From Elysia chlorotica (taxonomy: Eukaryota; Mollusca; Gastropoda; Plakobranchidae), in contig RQTK01000005.1 in the NCBI GenBank assembly GCA_003991915.1, forward strand, positions 1,346,535-1,410,534: a DNA stretch of 64,000 nucleotides, written 5' to 3'. This document shows, piece after piece, positions 60,630-64,000 of the stretch. The notes under the pieces were generated by a model that worked only from the letters and a program-made list of their open reading frames with translations, had not been told where the DNA came from and ran no database searches. A program made the translations under genes and the position numbers. The stretch's first letter is position 1. Each line of letters begins with the position of its first letter.

Positions 60630-60845
60630 TCTGTCATAGGCTGTATTGTGGACGGACCTCAAGACTGGCGTCTGACAATGTGCTGCCACACACGAGACCG
60701 GGCGGGGATGCCATGACCCCATGCTCAACTGGTCACATTAAACTAACACCGACCAAACCAGTAAAGAGCGAAATCGCTAGGGCTCGAACCCGGACCTTTT
60801 GCGTCGGAAGCCGTTGTTCTACCCCAGGGCCACCACACACCCCAG
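60630..60845 (-). mobile_element. tRNA-derived SINE, second copy in the same orientation
   Basis: CATAGGCTGTATTGTGGACG, CTGACAATGTGCTGCCACAC, CACACGAGACCGGGCGGGGA, TTAAACTAACACCGACC and head GGGCTCGAACCCGGACCTTT through GGGCCACCACACACCCC. It is missing the extreme tail. It lies about 85 bases from the previous copy. Confidence 0.85.
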
Positions 60846-61708
60846 ATTTGTATTTGAGATTCATACTGAACTAGTGCAATGATTTTTTAATTAGTTAGAT
60901 CAAGATCTACGTAGTTTTGTTTTGAAAAAAAAAAAAGGACGCTCATAGATTATTAGTATTCCTGTTAAAAAACAACAACACTAGTTACATTGTAACAGAT
61001 ATAGAATAGGCTAATTTTGCCTAGCCGGCACACACAGGATCAGGGTCTAGGCGTCTAAGCTTCACCCTGTGGGCGGCCTCACGAGCCAAAATTAATAATG
61101 AATTTTGGCAGAAAACCTGGTAAATCTTTACTGGCAACCCTAACCCTGGCCCCGCTTTCACTCTTCAGGCGCTTGCAAAATGAAAAGTGCAATTTCCAAT
61201 GATTATATGACAGCGGCAAATTCAACTTATTAGTGATGAACGAAAGAACTTCTTTAGGTAATTCTAGATCAGATATTAAATTATAAGCTATATAATAGAA
61301 TATCGTTTAACTGTGCGATGATTTATAAAACCTTCGATGGTTGGTCTAGTAGATCTATCGCTGTACAGATTCTCTAGATCTAGATCTAGATCTAGACTAG
61401 TTTTAGATCAGATCTATAGATCTAGATCTATAAAATCAGATTAGAATCTATTTCATTCATCAAGCACAATTTCGAATCTTGCTGTTTCTCATAATCCCAA
61501 ATTAATGCTAAATCTAGACCCTCTAAGGCTCTATCCAAGTTAAAAAGATCAAGAGTAATATATCTGGTATTAAATCTAAACACTAGAGTAGCCGATCTAG
61601 ATCTAGAGACTTACTAGATCTAGATCACTTCTGTAGATAGATCTCAAAGTCAAACCTGTAATTTACTTTTGGGAAAGTGTAGTGAAACCATAAAAGTGGT
61701 TCCAAATC
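60846..61708 (+). promoter_or_regulatory. Upstream region with dense AGATCT/TCTAGA palindromes
   Basis: At 61365-61640 the words AGATCTAGATCTAGATC recur in at least five clusters, overlapping 6-bp palindromes AGATCT and TCTAGA, just before the first coding exon of the membrane-protein gene. A 5' UTR or promoter is expected here. Any regulatory role is inference. Confidence 0.35.
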
Positions 61709-61898
61709 ATGAGTCCCTCTTTTTCTGATATGAACTGCACCCCAAATGGGGTTCAAAGATGCAGTCAAGTTTTTTGCACACCTGTAAATGCAATGTCAAG
61801 AATCCGCCATTCAGAAATCAGGACATCATCAGAAACACCGTTACAAGGAGGTGTTGATAAAGTTAGTCCCGGCTTGATCAGACTCAGAATGACTCCAG
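61709..61898 (+). CDS. Unrecognised single-pass membrane protein, first coding exon
   Basis: 190 bases: 63 codons plus G. It starts MSPSFSDMNCTPNGVQRCSQ and ends LIRLRMTP. It is hydrophilic and rich in Ser/Thr, with no signal peptide. The start is ATG 61709. The donor is CTCCAG before gtatga, phase 1. I do not recognise the family. Confidence 0.7.
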
Positions 61899-62807
61899 GT
61901 ATGATGTTATAAATGTATATACAACTAGAAACTTGTATTAGTTGTAAGTTGAATGTGAACTGATGAAATTGCATGTATACTACAATATTTTATGAACCAT
62001 GACAGTAAGACGAACTAGAAATATATTAGAATGTTTTCAAGATGTCTCTGACTAGAAGTTATGTAGTATTTACTAATGATTTTGTGTTCTGTATAAAAAC
62101 TGAGATGGGTGCATGGGATGAGAATTGAATCATGGACTCCCAGTAGTCCAGCAGTGAGCCATAAGTTCTACTAGCTTCTTTGTTAGCCTTTTCATTTCCA
62201 TTGTTCATGGTGATGCTCTGCTTAAAAGGCTGGGGCAGGAAATAGAAAAAACTCGGACAAAATATGCCCCTTCTAAATCATTTAGATGGCCTTTCCTGTT
62301 TCCATGATCAGAAAAAGGCCATTTATAACTGATCTCGAAAGTTAGACTTTCAGAACAGGCCACAGCAGATTGCAAATTTAGAAACTAGGTCTAGGACTGA
62401 CTCTAAGTATCAGTGTGTTACAAAAATCACATTGCAAAGACAATAAAGGCGCCAAAAATTTGAAAGCTTAAAACCTCTGTTTAAAAGATGTTAGGAAACG
62501 AGATATAATTTGTTCCTAAAAATGTGGTTTGGCAAAATATTTAGAGGTTTGTTTTCAGTTTCAATGAGCAACGGAGTGTCCATTGATGGGATAAAAAAAC
62601 CAAACTGATCAGCTCTGCGACTGACTTTGACCTGCTTATCAACAAAGCCAGCGATGGTGCGAGTGGAAAGATTTGAAGTGGAAGTTATTATTATTATTAT
62701 TAATATTATTATTATTATCATTATTATTATTATTATTATTATTTTTATATCTGGGAAACCTATGAGAATGTAAAACTAACCAGAAATGAACTTTTTTTTT
62801 CTTACAG
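61899..62807 (+). other. Phase 1 intron with (ATT)n
   Basis: Intron of 909 bases, GT at 61899 and AG at 62806-62807 after a T-run. It contains an (ATT)n microsatellite at about 62684-62743. Confidence 0.75.
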
Positions 62808-63011
62808 GTGTCCTTAGGGAGAAACAGCAGCGCCTGATCCACCAACACGAGGAGATCCGACAGAAAGGCGACAAGCTGAGGGTGGGCGGAGGCTTCTCTC
62901 TATGGCCACACATGCTCCACATGCGGCTGACCCAACATGAAGTGGTCGTTCTGGCCTTGCAAGCAATAACCCTGTCTCTTCTCTCAGTATGGATGCTTAA
63001 CAAGTTTCATG
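62808..63011 (+). CDS. Unrecognised single-pass membrane protein, second coding exon
   Basis: 204 bases, phase 1 at both ends. Residues 64-132 contain a charged helical stretch (LREKQQRLIHQHEEIRQKGD), then GGGFSLWPHMLHMRL, and a hydrophobic segment at about 108-127 (EVVVLALQAITLSLLSVWML), which I read as a transmembrane helix. With no signal peptide it would be a signal-anchor protein. The acceptor is TTCTTACAG and the donor CATG before gtatga. Confidence 0.8.
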
Positions 63012-63395
63012 GTATGAATAGTTTTAGTGAATGGAGAAATTATGCTGTTTGGCTTTCTAGTTCAATTTTATTTAAATTGTGTAGTAAAGAAATTTGTAAC
63101 CAAGAAACTAGATTTATAACTTAGATGTTATGCTAGATTTTAGATGCACTTTGATAATGAGTAAATCTCACCACTTGGAGGGAATGTTTTAATGTTTATG
63201 ATTGATAGGTAAGTCATGAATAATAGGTGTGCAATACTGTTTTACCAAATTTTTTTTCTTTCTTTGGCTGTTCAAGCATATTTGATATTTTCCAAGTGTT
63301 TGATATTGTGGAAAAGTAAGTGAATATAACCAGGAAGATGAAATTCCATATTACGACTATGTGTATGCTATGAGAAACTTGATCTCAATCCACAG

Positions 63396-63535
63396 GAGAA
63401 ACTTTCAGGCAATTGCAAAGTCTTATAGCCCAAGCTGACAAGTTTTGCACAGACCATACAATTTCTGAGAACTTGAACCAGACCATTTTCCACGAACAAA
63501 TCACTAACTGGCACACAGATTTTTTACATCTTACA
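63396..63535 (+). CDS. Unrecognised single-pass membrane protein, third coding exon
   Basis: 140 bases. It completes Gly 132 and encodes ETFRQLQSLIAQADKFCTDH to HTDFLHLT, ending in phase 0 before gtaagt. It is helical in character, and NQT is a possible N-glycosylation site if this side is lumenal. The protein is 178 residues so far and unfinished: the window ends TTTTTCTCTTACAG, so the next exon starts at the base after 64000. Confidence 0.8.
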
Positions 63536-63986
63536 GTAAGTTATAAATGAACTTTATGCTTAATCTGATGAGTAAGAATTGGTATAAGTGATGGGTTGAG
63601 CCATAAGATTAGATACAACCAATTGATTTAAATGTTCTATGTCTTTTGTGTTAAACAAACTTATCAGGTATAGGTAGATTTGCAAATTAATCATTCGTGG
63701 GAAACTATTTTGATTGCCCATGATTTTATGATTTTACTTCGAAATTTTTTTTATTTCAATCTGATATTTAAAAGAAAGAAAAATAGCCTACATGCAATCT
63801 GACTTTGTCATAGCCTTTAGGCAGTAGCTGCAGATCACAGGATTACTGTTAAAAAAACTGCTATTGTTTAAGTTTTTCTTATTTTGGTGGGTTTTTATTT
63901 TTTGGAAATAGGGGAGCTACCCATGCATCTCCCCCACCCCGATGATTGCATAAACCAGACAATTAATTTGAGAACTTGAGAACTTG

Positions 63987-64000
63987 TTTTTCTCTTACAG
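63987..64000 (+). other. 3' splice site at the window edge
   Basis: Pyrimidine tract TTTTTCTC followed by TTACAG at the last base. It is the acceptor for the fourth exon of the membrane-protein gene. Confidence 0.7.

Overview
This is animal nuclear DNA: AT-rich, intron-bearing, and full of microsatellites, minisatellites and tRNA-derived SINEs. A calponin-type muscle protein gene, a class B1 GPCR hormone-binding exon and the style of the SINEs and LINEs suggest a lophotrochozoan. A mollusc, probably a gastropod, is my best guess, but the sequence does not prove it. One assembly gap of 325 N lies at 23770-24094.

Layout. (1) 1115-6680, plus strand: an 873-residue proline-rich protein of unknown family, in two coding exons around an intron that holds a SINE and an exon-edge minisatellite. 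(2) About 9460-14526, minus strand: a calponin/transgelin/Mp20-like gene in four recognised coding exons, convergent with gene 1, with a long 3' UTR carrying a palindromic repeat. The N-terminal exon was not found. (3) 26334-26459 and 45079-45245, minus strand: two exons, joined in phase, of the extracellular hormone-receptor domain of a class B1 GPCR, about 18.6 kb apart. The seven-helix exons were not found. (4) 56443-58272, minus strand: a complete 129-residue DUF1761-like membrane protein in two coding exons. (5) 61709 to the window end, plus strand: the first three coding exons of an unrecognised single-pass membrane protein; the window ends on its next splice acceptor. The rest is intergenic or intronic: SINE copies, LINE remnants, one fossil LTR with an adjacent primer-binding site, and many tandem arrays.

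The most striking feature is that four unrelated genes each have a tandem array in an intron that repeats the exon-intron junction itself. Gene 1, the calponin-like gene and the DUF1761-like gene carry degenerate copies of the 3' splice site plus the first bases of the last exon. The receptor gene carries about 13 copies of the 5' splice site plus the last bases of the exon. These arrays lay strings of decoy splice sites beside the real one. I regard this as the best candidate in the window for an undescribed phenomenon, either a way minisatellites are born or a splicing-control arrangement. Function is inference; the repeats themselves are visible.
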